Program-made: the position numbers and the translations under genes
Notes under the pieces: generated by a model
Told to the model about the DNA's origin: nothing
The model's input: only the letters and a program-made list of their open reading frames with translations
The model's database searches: none
In this document: positions 25,573 to 34,256 of the stretch, one piece after another
Numbering within the stretch: position 1 is the stretch's first letter
How the letters are laid out: each line of letters opens with the position of its first letter
Assembly: GCA_040756435.1 (NCBI GenBank)
Contig: JBFLZD010000029.1
Span: 1-45,972 of the forward strand
Length of the DNA stretch: 45,972 nt
Direction: 5' to 3'
Origin: Spirochaetota bacterium
GTDB taxonomy: Bacteria; Spirochaetota; UBA4802; UB4802

Positions 25573-26415
25573 ATGTGGGAATATACTGAAAAAGTTAAGG
25601 AATTATATAAAAATCCAAAGAATGTTGGGGAAATCCCCGATGCTGATGTCGTGGTGGAAGTTGGCAGCATTGTATGTGGTGATGCTCTGACCCTTTATTT
25701 AAAGCTTGATGGTGATAAAATTGTTGATGCAAAGTTCAAAACATTTGGATGTGGCAGTGCAATAGCTTCTTCATCAGCGCTAACCGAGATGATTAAAGGA
25801 AAAACAGTTGAAGAAGCTGCAAAAATTTCCAATAAAGATATTGTTGAATTTTTAGGAGGACTGCCTGACCAGAAGATGCACTGTTCGGTTATGGGACAGG
25901 AGGCACTGGAAAAAGCCATAAAGAAAATCAAAGGCCAAAAGGTTGAGGATGAGCATGAAGATGAGGGTGCTATAGTGTGCCAGTGTTTTGGTGTTTCGGA
26001 AAATTTAATCAGGCGCGTTATCAAAGAAAATAATCTTACCACAGTTGAAGAGGTTACCAATTACACAAAAGCTGGTGGTGCCTGTGGTTCCTGTATACCC
26101 AAAATTGAAGATATTATCAAAGAAGAATTGGCTAAAGTTGTTGCTAAGCCTGAAGCCACTGCTGGTACAAAGTCTATGTCAAATCTCAAAAGGATGCAGC
26201 TGGTGGAAGAAACCATACAGAATGTAATACGTCCAGTGCTTATGCGGGATGGTGGTGATATTGAACTTATTGATATTGATGGTAAAAAGGTGTATGTGGC
26301 ATTACGTGGTCACTGTGCACATTGTGTTATTTCAGATGTTACCATGAAAAATCTGGTTCAGGAAAAATTACGTGAGTTTGTTGAACAGGATATTGAAGTC
26401 ATTGAGGTGAAGTGA
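25573..26415 (+). CDS. nifU: NifU Fe-S cluster scaffold protein, full three-domain form
   Basis: The 280-residue protein has the complete NifU architecture. The IscU-like N-domain carries Cys35, Cys60 and Cys104. The central BFD-like [2Fe-2S] domain carries Cys136, Cys138, Cys171 and Cys174. The C-terminal NifU domain has the CxxC at 248-251 (GHCAHC). It receives sulfur from NifS and builds clusters for apo-proteins. Non-diazotrophic anaerobes use this NIF pair for general Fe-S assembly, and the many Fe-S proteins of the sulfur island would need it. GGAG precedes the ATG; the promoter lies about 100 bases upstream. Confidence 0.95.
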   Translation: MWEYTEKVKELYKNPKNVGEIPDADVVVEVGSIVCGDALTLYLKLDGDKIVDAKFKTFGCGSAIASSSALTEMIKGKTVEEAAKISNKDIVEFLGGLPDQKMHCSVMGQEALEKAIKKIKGQKVEDEHEDEGAIVCQCFGVSENLIRRVIKENNLTTVEEVTNYTKAGGACGSCIPKIEDIIKEELAKVVAKPEATAGTKSMSNLKRMQLVEETIQNVIRPVLMRDGGDIELIDIDGKKVYVALRGHCAHCVISDVTMKNLVQEKLREFVEQDIEVIEVK

Positions 26416-27623
26416 TGAATACTATTATATATTTGGACAATAATGCTACAACAAAGGTTGCTCCTGAAGTTTTGGAAGCAATGTTGCCTTTTTTTATGGA
26501 GCGTTATGGTAATCCTTCCAGTATGCATGATTTTGGCGGTGATGTAGCGCATGATGTTGAGAGGGCGCGGCAGAGCGTTGCACAAATGCTTGGTGCTGAT
26601 TATGATTATGAGATAGTTTTTACCAGTGGTGCCACCGAAAGCGATAATATGGCTATACTGGGGACATTGCAGTATTACCGTGATAAAAAACACATTGTTA
26701 CAACAAAAGTTGAACATCCTGCAGTACTCAATTTGTGCCGGCAGTTGGAACGGGAAGGATATTCAGTTACCTATGTACCGGTGGACAGGGAAGGCAATTT
26801 AGATATAGATTATCTTTTTGATTCAATAACTAATGATACGGCGATAGTATCGGTGATGTATGCCAACAATGAAACAGGTGTGATATTTCCTGTTGAAGAA
26901 ATTGGTGCTTTTTGTAAAAAACGTGGGGTGCCGTTCCATGTTGATGCTGTGCAGGCAATTGGGAAGATTCCTGTGGATGTGAATAAAATTCAGTGTGATT
27001 TGCTGGCCATTTCAGGACATAAATTTCATGCACCAAAAGGTATTGGTGTACTCTATGTCCGTAGAGGTACAAGACTACGTCCAATTTTATATGGTGGGCA
27101 TCAGGAAAAAGCCAGAAGGCCTGGAACACATAACGTGCCAGGTATAATAGGAATTGGAAAAGCGGCTGAACTGGTCATACATCACTTAGCAAATAAGGAT
27201 GAAGTGCAAAGAGTTAAAAAGTTGAGAAATAAGCTTGAAGAAGGGCTGTTAAATCAATTCCCCAATGCACATCTCAATGGCAATAAGGACAAGCGTGTGG
27301 ATAATACCACCAACATTGGATTTGAATTTATTGAAGGCGAAGCCATTTTACTGTACCTGAACGAAAAAGGGATAGCAGCTTCATCTGGTTCTGCATGTTC
27401 TTCGGGTTCACTTGAACCATCGCATGTATTGCGAGCAATGGGCGTACCGTTTACCTCAGCACATGGTTCAATACGATTCAGCTTAAGCCGATATACTACT
27501 GAAGAAGAGATTGATTATACACTGAGGGTTATGCCAGAAGTGGTGAACCAGTTACTTGAGATATCGCCTTACTGGGATTCAATAAATAAGAAAGGCAAGC
27601 CCATTGGTGAACTTGCCCGTTAA
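26415..27623 (+). CDS. nifS: NifS cysteine desulfurase
   Basis: The 402-residue PLP enzyme takes sulfur from cysteine for Fe-S assembly on NifU. It has YLDNNATT, His101 in VEHPAV, the PLP lysine Lys203 in SGHKFHAPKG, and the persulfide-forming Cys328 in SSGSACSSG, the group I (NifS/IscS) loop. I chose ATG 26415, which overlaps the NifU stop by one base (TGATG) and has GAGGTGA upstream; a GTG at 26412 is in frame. The two genes are translationally coupled. It could also feed TusA. Confidence 0.95.
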   Translation: MNTIIYLDNNATTKVAPEVLEAMLPFFMERYGNPSSMHDFGGDVAHDVERARQSVAQMLGADYDYEIVFTSGATESDNMAILGTLQYYRDKKHIVTTKVEHPAVLNLCRQLEREGYSVTYVPVDREGNLDIDYLFDSITNDTAIVSVMYANNETGVIFPVEEIGAFCKKRGVPFHVDAVQAIGKIPVDVNKIQCDLLAISGHKFHAPKGIGVLYVRRGTRLRPILYGGHQEKARRPGTHNVPGIIGIGKAAELVIHHLANKDEVQRVKKLRNKLEEGLLNQFPNAHLNGNKDKRVDNTTNIGFEFIEGEAILLYLNEKGIAASSGSACSSGSLEPSHVLRAMGVPFTSAHGSIRFSLSRYTTEEEIDYTLRVMPEVVNQLLEISPYWDSINKKGKPIGELAR

Positions 27624-27642
27624 TTGCTGTTGTAACGTGAAT

Positions 27643-28479
27643 TTATCGTGCAACTTCGTTGATAAGCCTGCCTAACTCCTGGTCATGCGTTAGCATTGCT
27701 TTCTGATTTGCTTCGTAACTGCGCTGAACTTCAATCATGTCTACCATCTCGCGTACAGCATTTACATTTGATTTTTCCAGAAACCCCTGAACAACCTTGT
27801 ATTCTTCTGCTGGAAGTGCAGGGCCTGAATACTCGGTTTCACGGTAAAGAGATTCGCCTTCTTTTTTCAATTCGCGAATATTTTCAAAATCAACAATTTT
27901 AAGTTTGTCAATAACCACAGGCTGTTCCCAGTTATTCTGTGTCATGCCTACAAGATCAGTTGGTTCAAGCGAAAGGGCAGCATTAACAAGTATTTCGCCA
28001 CGTTCATTAATCATAAAATTGTTCTTTTGTAATTTAATGATGCCATTTTCACCAAGGACTGGCAGCCCATTATGAGTGACGAGTATACCGTCTTTATTCA
28101 GTGTGAAAGCGCCATTGCGGGTATATCGTTCACCACGTTCGGTCATTACAGCAAAAAAACCCTTGCCATCAAGTGCAACATCAAATGGGTTTTCCGTACG
28201 CATAAGTGAACCCTGTTCATAGAGTGTATATACTTCATTGACTTCGACACCGGTACCTAATTTGCCAACAAATGGCATGGTATCATAGCTTCCAGCAGGT
28301 GTTATCCCAAGACCATCATCATTCAGGCGTCGAATAATCATATCCGGGAAGGCTTTGAATAACGTTAAGTCCTTTTTATACGCAGTCTTGTCAACATTTG
28401 CTAAATTATTGGCAATAGCATCTAAACGTGCTTCCTGTGCTATCATGCCGCTTGCGCCGGTATACAATCCTCGTACCAT
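27643..28479 (-). CDS. flgF: Flagellar basal-body rod protein FlgF-like (FlhO-like)
   Basis: The 278-residue protein starts MVRGLYTGASGM and continues with the axial-protein signature LDAIANNLANVDKTAYKKD. Its C-terminus has SNVNAVREMVDMIEVQRSYEAN-type sequence, seen as NAVREMVDMIEVQRSYEANQ, the conserved end of rod and hook proteins. The N-terminal wording is closest to spirochaetal FlgF/FlhO proteins, so it would form part of the periplasmic flagellar rod. FlgG is the alternative. Its ATG overlaps the murA stop by one base (TAATG) and the ribosome binding site lies inside murA, so it is coupled to cell-wall synthesis. Its usual flg partner is absent here. Confidence 0.8.
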   Translation of the reverse strand: MVRGLYTGASGMIAQEARLDAIANNLANVDKTAYKKDLTLFKAFPDMIIRRLNDDGLGITPAGSYDTMPFVGKLGTGVEVNEVYTLYEQGSLMRTENPFDVALDGKGFFAVMTERGERYTRNGAFTLNKDGILVTHNGLPVLGENGIIKLQKNNFMINERGEILVNAALSLEPTDLVGMTQNNWEQPVVIDKLKIVDFENIRELKKEGESLYRETEYSGPALPAEEYKVVQGFLEKSNVNAVREMVDMIEVQRSYEANQKAMLTHDQELGRLINEVAR

Positions 28480-29747
28480 TATGGTTTTCCTCCTTTTACT
28501 CTTTGTATATCGGCACCTAAGCTCTGTAACTTTTGCTCAAAATTTTCATAACCTCTGTCAGTGTGATATATACGGCGTATTTCAGTTTGTCCTTTTGCTA
28601 CCAGTGCAGCAAGTACCAGCGAAGCTCCTGCACGCAGATCAGACATCAGAACCGGCGCAGCCTGTAATTGTTTCCCACCCTTGACAACAGCAACATTCCC
28701 TTCTATTTCAATGTCAGCACCCATGCGGCGCAGTTCGCCAACGTGTGTGTATCTGTTCTCAAAGATTGTTTCAATAATCACGCTGATTCCTGGTATAGTG
28801 CACATCAATGCCATTATGGGTGCTTGCAGGTCGGTTGGGAAACCGGGGTATGGCAGGGTCCTTATCATGCTACCCTGCAATTTTTTAGAAGGTTCTATTG
28901 TAACGGAACTATCGCCGCCTGAAATAACAAAACCCATTTCAGACAGTACATCAATGCAAGCCTTGAAATGTTCGGGGATGACATTGTTTATGGTAATGTT
29001 ACTCCGTGTGATAGCTCCTGCAATTAAAAATGTGCCTGCTTCAATGCGATCAGGAATAATGGAATAGGTGACAGGTTTAAGCTTCTTTACACCATGTATA
29101 ATAATGCGCTCTGTTCCCAGCCCTTGAATCTTTGCGCCCATCTTTATGAGGAAGTTGCCCAGATCAACCACATCTGGTTCCATTGCACAATTTTCCAGTA
29201 TGGTTTGCCCATCGGCAAGGACTGCTGCCATCATAATGTTTGCAGTGGCACCAACGGAGACTTTTCGCATAATGAAGCGATTACCCTGAAGCTTTTGAAC
29301 TCGCGCTTTAATATATCCATGTTCTATGGTTATGGTGCTACCGAGAGCTTCAAAACCTGAAAGATGAATATCTACAGGACGTTCGCCAATGGCACAACCA
29401 CCGGGCATTGATACATCGGCCTCGCCACACCGTGCTAATAGCGGGCCCATAACGTATATGGAAGCACGCATGGTTTTAACTAAATCATAGGGTACTTCGG
29501 CGTTTTTTAAAGAATTTACATGGATTTTTAACGTATTGTGTTCAGTATCAAATTCATAATTGGCGCCTAAGCATTCAATAACTTTTAAAATTGTTTGAAT
29601 ATCTTTTAAATTGGGTACATTGTGTAACACGGTAGTACCCTCAGCAAGAAGGCTTGCCACAATAATTGGCAGTGCAGCGTTTTTAGCACCGGAGATAGTT
29701 ACTGAACCATTAAGCTTTTTGCCGCCTTTAATTAAATAGGTATCCAC
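28479..29747 (-). CDS. murA: UDP-N-acetylglucosamine 1-carboxyvinyltransferase
   Basis: The 422-residue EPSP-synthase-fold enzyme performs the first committed step of peptidoglycan synthesis, moving enolpyruvate from PEP to UDP-GlcNAc. Visible landmarks are GAKNAALP with Lys22, VSMPGGCAIGERPVD with the catalytic cysteine at about 118, and PYPGFPTDLQAP. Length is normal for the family. The cysteine (not aspartate) predicts the fosfomycin-sensitive active-site type. It is followed directly by flgF with a 1-base overlap. It carries one GGAACTATCGC copy, read on the opposite strand. Confidence 0.96.
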   Translation of the reverse strand: MDTYLIKGGKKLNGSVTISGAKNAALPIIVASLLAEGTTVLHNVPNLKDIQTILKVIECLGANYEFDTEHNTLKIHVNSLKNAEVPYDLVKTMRASIYVMGPLLARCGEADVSMPGGCAIGERPVDIHLSGFEALGSTITIEHGYIKARVQKLQGNRFIMRKVSVGATANIMMAAVLADGQTILENCAMEPDVVDLGNFLIKMGAKIQGLGTERIIIHGVKKLKPVTYSIIPDRIEAGTFLIAGAITRSNITINNVIPEHFKACIDVLSEMGFVISGGDSSVTIEPSKKLQGSMIRTLPYPGFPTDLQAPIMALMCTIPGISVIIETIFENRYTHVGELRRMGADIEIEGNVAVVKGGKQLQAAPVLMSDLRAGASLVLAALVAKGQTEIRRIYHTDRGYENFEQKLQSLGADIQRVKGGKP

Positions 29748-29841
29748 GGTTAATCCTCGATTGCGTTATTAATTTTTTGTTTGAAGTATGTATGGTTGCA
29801 AAAAATGTCAATTCAATTAGATAAATTTTTTAAATTAATTC

Positions 29842-29894
29842 TTGACAATAAGAGGGTATAGTTCAATATATTGAAAAGTGAGTAAGCACTCACT
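29842..29894 (+). promoter_or_regulatory. Candidate ald promoter with a perfect TetR-type dyad
   Basis: TTGACA (29842-29847) is followed by TATATT (29867-29872) at a 19-base gap, or AATATA at 17. Directly after it AGTGAGT (29877-29883) and ACTCACT (29888-29894) form a perfect 7-base inverted repeat with a 4-base spacer, in the position of a repressor site overlapping the transcription start. Such dyads are usual for TetR-family regulators. Confidence 0.6.
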
Positions 29895-29985
29895 CATTAT
29901 TTAATCTATGTGCTGATACCAGGAACTATCGCACAACTTGAATAAAATTTGATAAAAATGTATATTAGAAAAAAAAGGAGGAATT

Positions 29986-31092
29986 ATGAAAATAGGGGTA
30001 CCTAAAGAAATAAAGATTAAGGAAAATCGTGTGGCTCTGACACCATCGGGAGTGAATGCTTTAGTTGCTCATGGACATACTGTGTTTGTAGAAACCCACG
30101 CAGGTGAAGGTTCGGGTTTTTCAGATGATGAATACAAAAAAGCAGGTGCAAAAATTTTGAAAAATGCTGATGATGTATGGAATGAAGCTGAAATGATTGT
30201 GAAAGTTAAAGAGCCGCTGGGACCGGAATTTGAAAGAATGAAAGAAGGTCAGATTATTTTTACATATCTGCATTTAGCTGCTGATGAAGCATTAACCCGC
30301 GAACTTCTTGATAAAAAGGTAATAGGTGTGGCTTATGAAACCATTCAACTGGATGATGGTAGCTTGCCCCTTTTAGCGCCTATGAGTGAAGTTGCAGGAA
30401 GGCTTTCCATACAGATGGGGTGCATGTGCTTGGAAGCAAAAAATGGTGGTGCAGGTATATTACTTTCAGGGGTTGCTGGTGTTCCGCCCGCAAAGGTAGC
30501 TATTATTGGTGCAGGTATTGCAGGAACCAATGCATGCCATTTAGCTGTTGGAGTGGGTGCTGAAGTGGCCATTCTTGATATCAGTGCACAACGATTGAGA
30601 TACATTCAAGATATATTCAAGGGCAGGGTGATTACTGTCATGTCAAATAAGGCAAATATATGGGATTTTGTAACAAAGGCTGATCTGGTTATTGGTTCGG
30701 TATTAATACCTGGTGCCAAAGCTCCGAAGCTAATCACCCGTGATATGCTTAAAGCAATGAGAAAGGGTTCAGCCATGGTTGATATTGCTATTGATCAAGG
30801 TGGTTGTGCTGAAACAAGCAAACCCACAACCCACGATGATCCCATTTATATTGAAGAAGGTATTGTGCACTACTGTGTTGCAAATATGCCGGGTGCAGTG
30901 CCACGTACTTCTACCTATGCTTTAACTAATGCAACGTTATCATACGTGCTAGAATTAGCGGATAAAGGCCTGGAAAAGGCAATGCAGAAAAATAAAGCAC
31001 TGCATAAAGGACTTAATGTGTATAAAGGTAAGCTTACTTATGACCATGTTGCAGAAGCATTCAATATGCCATATGAAAAAATTGAATTTTAG
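29986..31092 (+). CDS. ald: Alanine dehydrogenase
   Basis: The 368-residue NAD-dependent enzyme interconverts alanine and pyruvate plus ammonia. The start [20 protein letters not shown] is the family hallmark, here [10 protein letters not shown] then [18 protein letters not shown] carries the substrate-binding lysine, FTYLHLAAD the catalytic histidine, and [13 protein letters not shown] the Rossmann glycine motif. AGGAGG precedes the ATG. It stands alone behind its own promoter and TetR-type dyad, so it is probably induced by a small molecule. It ends one base before the convergent epimerase-like gene. Confidence 0.95.
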   Translation: MKIGVPKEIKIKENRVALTPSGVNALVAHGHTVFVETHAGEGSGFSDDEYKKAGAKILKNADDVWNEAEMIVKVKEPLGPEFERMKEGQIIFTYLHLAADEALTRELLDKKVIGVAYETIQLDDGSLPLLAPMSEVAGRLSIQMGCMCLEAKNGGAGILLSGVAGVPPAKVAIIGAGIAGTNACHLAVGVGAEVAILDISAQRLRYIQDIFKGRVITVMSNKANIWDFVTKADLVIGSVLIPGAKAPKLITRDMLKAMRKGSAMVDIAIDQGGCAETSKPTTHDDPIYIEEGIVHYCVANMPGAVPRTSTYALTNATLSYVLELADKGLEKAMQKNKALHKGLNVYKGKLTYDHVAEAFNMPYEKIEF

Positions 31093-31668
31093 TTATGCTT
31101 CAGTATATGACAATAAACTCTGTGCTAAGTTTTTTGCTTGCTCTTTTGTAAGTTGAATTGTTGCCGTACCTCCACCCGGATGAGGCAGTATTAATAAAAC
31201 CTTATCATTGTTCACCTCGATTTTATACTGCCCATCCGGCATTTTTACCTCAGGCGATAACCAGTCATCAGCATTGAATTCCGCAATCTGTATCAACACA
31301 CCAAATGCATGTTTTGGATGAATAAAGATTTCTTTCCATACCCCACCTGGGTATTCATGATAACCAAAGTAAGGGACTCCCATTTGATCTAATTTTGAAA
31401 TAGCTTTTTTAATGTCATGAGTCTGCAGTGTTATATGATGAACGCCACTTCCTCGTGATTCCATAAAACCATCTAAAAAGCTTCCTTTGTCGGTTGGTGT
31501 TATTAACTCAATTCTGCTCATATCGCCAAGGGAAAATATTTGCCAGTAAAATTTTGTATTATCATCTTTTGCTCCAACGCCGGCAACAGCACCCAAGCTT
31601 TCAAAAAAATTTTTTGCTTTCTCAAAATCGGGGACAGCAAGTGAAACATGATCAATACGCTCTATCAT
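31093..31668 (-). CDS. Methylmalonyl-CoA epimerase-like VOC protein with a C-terminal extension
   Basis: The first 130 residues form a vicinal-oxygen-chelate domain like methylmalonyl-CoA epimerase: IDHVSLAVPDFEKAKNFF with the metal histidine, a SRIELITP segment, GVHHITLQTHDI, and HPKHAFGVLIQIAEF. The epimerase interconverts the two methylmalonyl-CoA isomers in propionate or odd-chain metabolism. About 60 extra residues follow (DDWLSPEV to the end), which is not usual for this enzyme and contains no motif I know. No mutase or carboxylase is nearby, so the exact substrate is not certain. Ribosome binding site is AAAGAGGTATG. Confidence 0.8.
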   Translation of the reverse strand: MIERIDHVSLAVPDFEKAKNFFESLGAVAGVGAKDDNTKFYWQIFSLGDMSRIELITPTDKGSFLDGFMESRGSGVHHITLQTHDIKKAISKLDQMGVPYFGYHEYPGGVWKEIFIHPKHAFGVLIQIAEFNADDWLSPEVKMPDGQYKIEVNNDKVLLILPHPGGGTATIQLTKEQAKNLAQSLLSYTEA

Positions 31669-31803
31669 GACATACCTCTTTTTTTATAAAATATAAGAAT
31701 GATTAGTATATATATTAAAAAAATTCAAATTCTTTTTTAAATGATAGTATATAAATTAAAGTTTTAATTTAAAAAGTACTTGAAAAATAAAATTATGATC
31801 ACT

Positions 31804-31916
31804 AATTATTCCTAAATGTGGAAATTTTAATAAAATATAAAATAGTGTACACCACCGCCACCGAAGGCGGCGGGGGTGTACACTATATTCATTATGAAAT
31901 TTTTTAAGGAATTATT
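31804..31916. repeat. Palindromic MITE-like element, copy A
   Basis: The ends AATTATTCCT (31804-31813) and AGGAATTATT (31907-31916) face each other. The arms form a long imperfect inverted repeat that closes on TAGTGTACACC / GGTGTACACTA and a GC-rich hairpin CCGCC-ACCGAA-GGCGG. Copy B at 39683-39787 matches it along both arms in the opposite orientation. The similarity extends somewhat beyond the ends (about 31797-31930). Confidence 0.75.
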
Positions 31917-32012
31917 GCTGAATTATGATTATAAATAGTAGCAATACAAATTAATCATTGTACTTGTAAAGAACGGTGATTAATTAAATAATATAAGACT
32001 TTGGAGGGAAAT

Positions 32013-32501
32013 ATGCATTTTGAGACAACTACTTGTGTTTCATTAGAGAATGTTGTATTATTGGAAATGTATGCAAAAAAACTTAATATGTCGCTACGGT
32101 CATTGATTGTATATTTATTGATGTTTGCTGCTAAAAAAGAAAAGAGAAAACCAATAGCATTTAAAAGAATTTCGTATAGAAAACGTGATAAAAAACCCTG
32201 GCGCAGATTACATCTTGTACTTTATCAATCCGAATACGAATTTATTCTTGATGTGAAAAAACTGTGGAAGATGTCGTTGGCGCTTTGTATTGAGTTTTGT
32301 ATTGAAAACGTTCTGTTTGAATTTATCAACTATTATATTGAATTTGAAAAAAGAAAAGATACCGATAACTATCTTAGTTATTACCAAAATAGATCCTACA
32401 CATTTGACTTTTATCAAGAAAAAGGCATACATTGCTGCAAATTTTACTGGGGGCCACCCCCACAAATACTAAATAAAAAATTAACATTAGAATTAGCCTG
32501 A
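32013..32501 (+). CDS. Unknown protein with two possible ribbon-helix-helix units
   Basis: I do not recognise the family. The 162-residue protein is basic in its first half. Residues 5-40 (TTCVSLENVVLLEMYAKKL then NMSLRSLIVYLLMFAAKK) and about 67-105 (RLHLVLYQSEYEFILDVKKL then WKMSLALCIEFCIENVL) each read as strand-helix-helix, like two tandem ribbon-helix-helix domains. That would suggest a DNA-binding role. The tail is aromatic with CC near the end. I chose ATG 32013 after GGAGGGA (32003-32009); a TTG at 32001 is in frame. It lies next to repeat copy A, which hints at a mobile or recently arrived gene, but only by position. Confidence 0.6.
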   Translation: MHFETTTCVSLENVVLLEMYAKKLNMSLRSLIVYLLMFAAKKEKRKPIAFKRISYRKRDKKPWRRLHLVLYQSEYEFILDVKKLWKMSLALCIEFCIENVLFEFINYYIEFEKRKDTDNYLSYYQNRSYTFDFYQEKGIHCCKFYWGPPPQILNKKLTLELA

Positions 32502-32669
32502 TATCACCCCTATAGTATTTATAAATTTTAAAGTTGATAAGTCACCAATTACAAAGCTTAAATGTTTGACATTTATAGCCAATAGCACTACATCTGTATC
32601 TTTAGTTATCCAAAACGATGGTGTGATGAAAAATTATTTATTAAATGAAAATTTATATACGAGGCACAT

Positions 32670-34244
32670 ATGCAGGAATTAGTATCTTTCCTTTCAAATC
32701 CCAAAGCTTATGATCATCCTGTTGATACAGTTACTGTTGTTCAGACTCATATTTCGTATGTATTTATTGCAAAACCGTATGTGTATAAGCTTAAAAAACC
32801 TGTTGATTTTGGTTTTTTAAATTTTGTTTCGTTTGAAGACAGAAAATTTTATACATTTGAGGAATATCGATTAAATTCTCGTATTAGTCCTGAAATCTAT
32901 CTTGGGGTGGTTGTTGTTGTCAAAGATGGAAAAAAGTTAAGATTGGTTGAAGATGGAAAGTATGATGAAAAAAATGTCGCAGCATATTGTCTAAAAATGA
33001 AATATATCGACGACACATATTCACTTAAGAATATGTTAATGCAGGGGATTAATAATCAGTTACTATCGCTTATAGCTCAAAAAATTTATATGTTTCATAA
33101 AGAAGCAGATAATACTGAAGGATTACAAGGATTTGGTGGTATCAACGAGATAAGCAAAAACTCACTGGAAAATTTTGACCAAATTGAAAAATATATAGGG
33201 GCGATAGTTACTGAGGATGATTATGACTGTATGCGAAAATGGACTGATAATTTCATCAAACACAACACAACGTTATTTGAAAATCGTAACGCTCAAGGGT
33301 TTGTGCGCGATTGTCATGGTGATCTGCACTGCGAACATATTTACTATAAGGATGGTACAATAATCATCCTGGACTGTATTGAATTTAATAAACGGTTCAG
33401 GTATATAGATACAATTTCAGATATTGCATTTTTGCTCATGGACTTAGATGTAAATGGAAATACGGCTGATTCAAACAGGTTGTGTGCACAGTATATTCAG
33501 CTTTCAGGAGATTATGATGGTGTGCTTGTACTGCCTTTTTATAAGGCATACCGTGCCATGGTTAGGGCAAAAATTAATAGCTTCCAATCAGATAATGAAG
33601 GGATAACACAACAAGAAAAAGACGCGTGCATACAAAAGGCTTCACAATATTTTCAACTAGCAAAGCATTATATGCAGCAAAATACAAAAGGTGTTGTTTA
33701 TACTGTTTTTGGCAACATCGGAAGTGGTAAAAGCACTATAGCCATGGAGTTGGCTTCATTAACAGGTGGCATTGTCATTAATTCAGATGCGGTACGCAAA
33801 AAGTTAGCGGGTCTTGATGTTTTTGATAAAGCAAAATCAAAAGCTGGTGAAGGCATTTATACTCCTCAGATGACTGAAAAAGTGTATGCAACAATGAAAC
33901 AAAAAGCTCTGGCGATAGCTCATGCAGGAATGCCTGTTATTCTTGATGGTACATTTTACAGCAAAGAAATACGAAGAAATTTTTATCAATTTTTTAAAGA
34001 TGAAGGGATTGGTATACAATTTGTTTATGCGCAGTGCCCCGAGGAAGAACTTCTTAGAAGAATAGAGAAAAGGGAAAAGGATGCATCAATTTCAGATGCC
34101 GATGTTGAAACTTTTATGCAATTAAAGGATAGGTTTGAAAAACCAGATAATGATGAACAACAGGTTTATAAAATTAATACTGAATCAGGAATTGATGATA
34201 TATATAATCAATTGAAGAATATCATTATTATAAAAAATAAATAG
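32670..34244 (+). CDS. Fusion of aminoglycoside-phosphotransferase-like domain and P-loop kinase
   Basis: The 524-residue protein has two kinase-like parts. Residues 1-320 resemble APH/COG2187 phosphotransferases, with the Brenner motif DCHGDLHCEH (about 214-223) and IILDCIEFNKRF as the metal-binding segment. Residues 340-524 are a P-loop kinase with Walker A GNIGSGKST (about 349-357) and a VILDGTFYS region, like gluconate/zeta-toxin-type small-molecule kinases. Such fusions are widespread in bacteria; the substrate is not known. It stands alone before a TPR protein gene. Confidence 0.84.
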   Translation: MQELVSFLSNPKAYDHPVDTVTVVQTHISYVFIAKPYVYKLKKPVDFGFLNFVSFEDRKFYTFEEYRLNSRISPEIYLGVVVVVKDGKKLRLVEDGKYDEKNVAAYCLKMKYIDDTYSLKNMLMQGINNQLLSLIAQKIYMFHKEADNTEGLQGFGGINEISKNSLENFDQIEKYIGAIVTEDDYDCMRKWTDNFIKHNTTLFENRNAQGFVRDCHGDLHCEHIYYKDGTIIILDCIEFNKRFRYIDTISDIAFLLMDLDVNGNTADSNRLCAQYIQLSGDYDGVLVLPFYKAYRAMVRAKINSFQSDNEGITQQEKDACIQKASQYFQLAKHYMQQNTKGVVYTVFGNIGSGKSTIAMELASLTGGIVINSDAVRKKLAGLDVFDKAKSKAGEGIYTPQMTEKVYATMKQKALAIAHAGMPVILDGTFYSKEIRRNFYQFFKDEGIGIQFVYAQCPEEELLRRIEKREKDASISDADVETFMQLKDRFEKPDNDEQQVYKINTESGIDDIYNQLKNIIIIKNK

Positions 34245-34256
34245 GTGTAAAGTAAT

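Noticed and set aside
25695-26060. A 121-codon minus-strand frame inside nifU
   Set aside because: nifU is complete with every cluster cysteine; the opposite frame is serine-rich shadow sequence.
28681-29067. A 128-codon plus-strand frame inside murA
   Set aside because: murA on the minus strand is intact with all key residues; the frame lacks a ribosome binding site.
31843-31886. GC-rich hairpin considered as a terminator of the epimerase-like gene
   Set aside because: It lies upstream of that gene, has no T run, and is the centre of a repeat found again at 39.7 kb.
31804-31916. Repeat pair considered as a CRISPR array
   Set aside because: Copies are single, 8 kb apart, inverted and palindromic; there are no spacers or cas genes.
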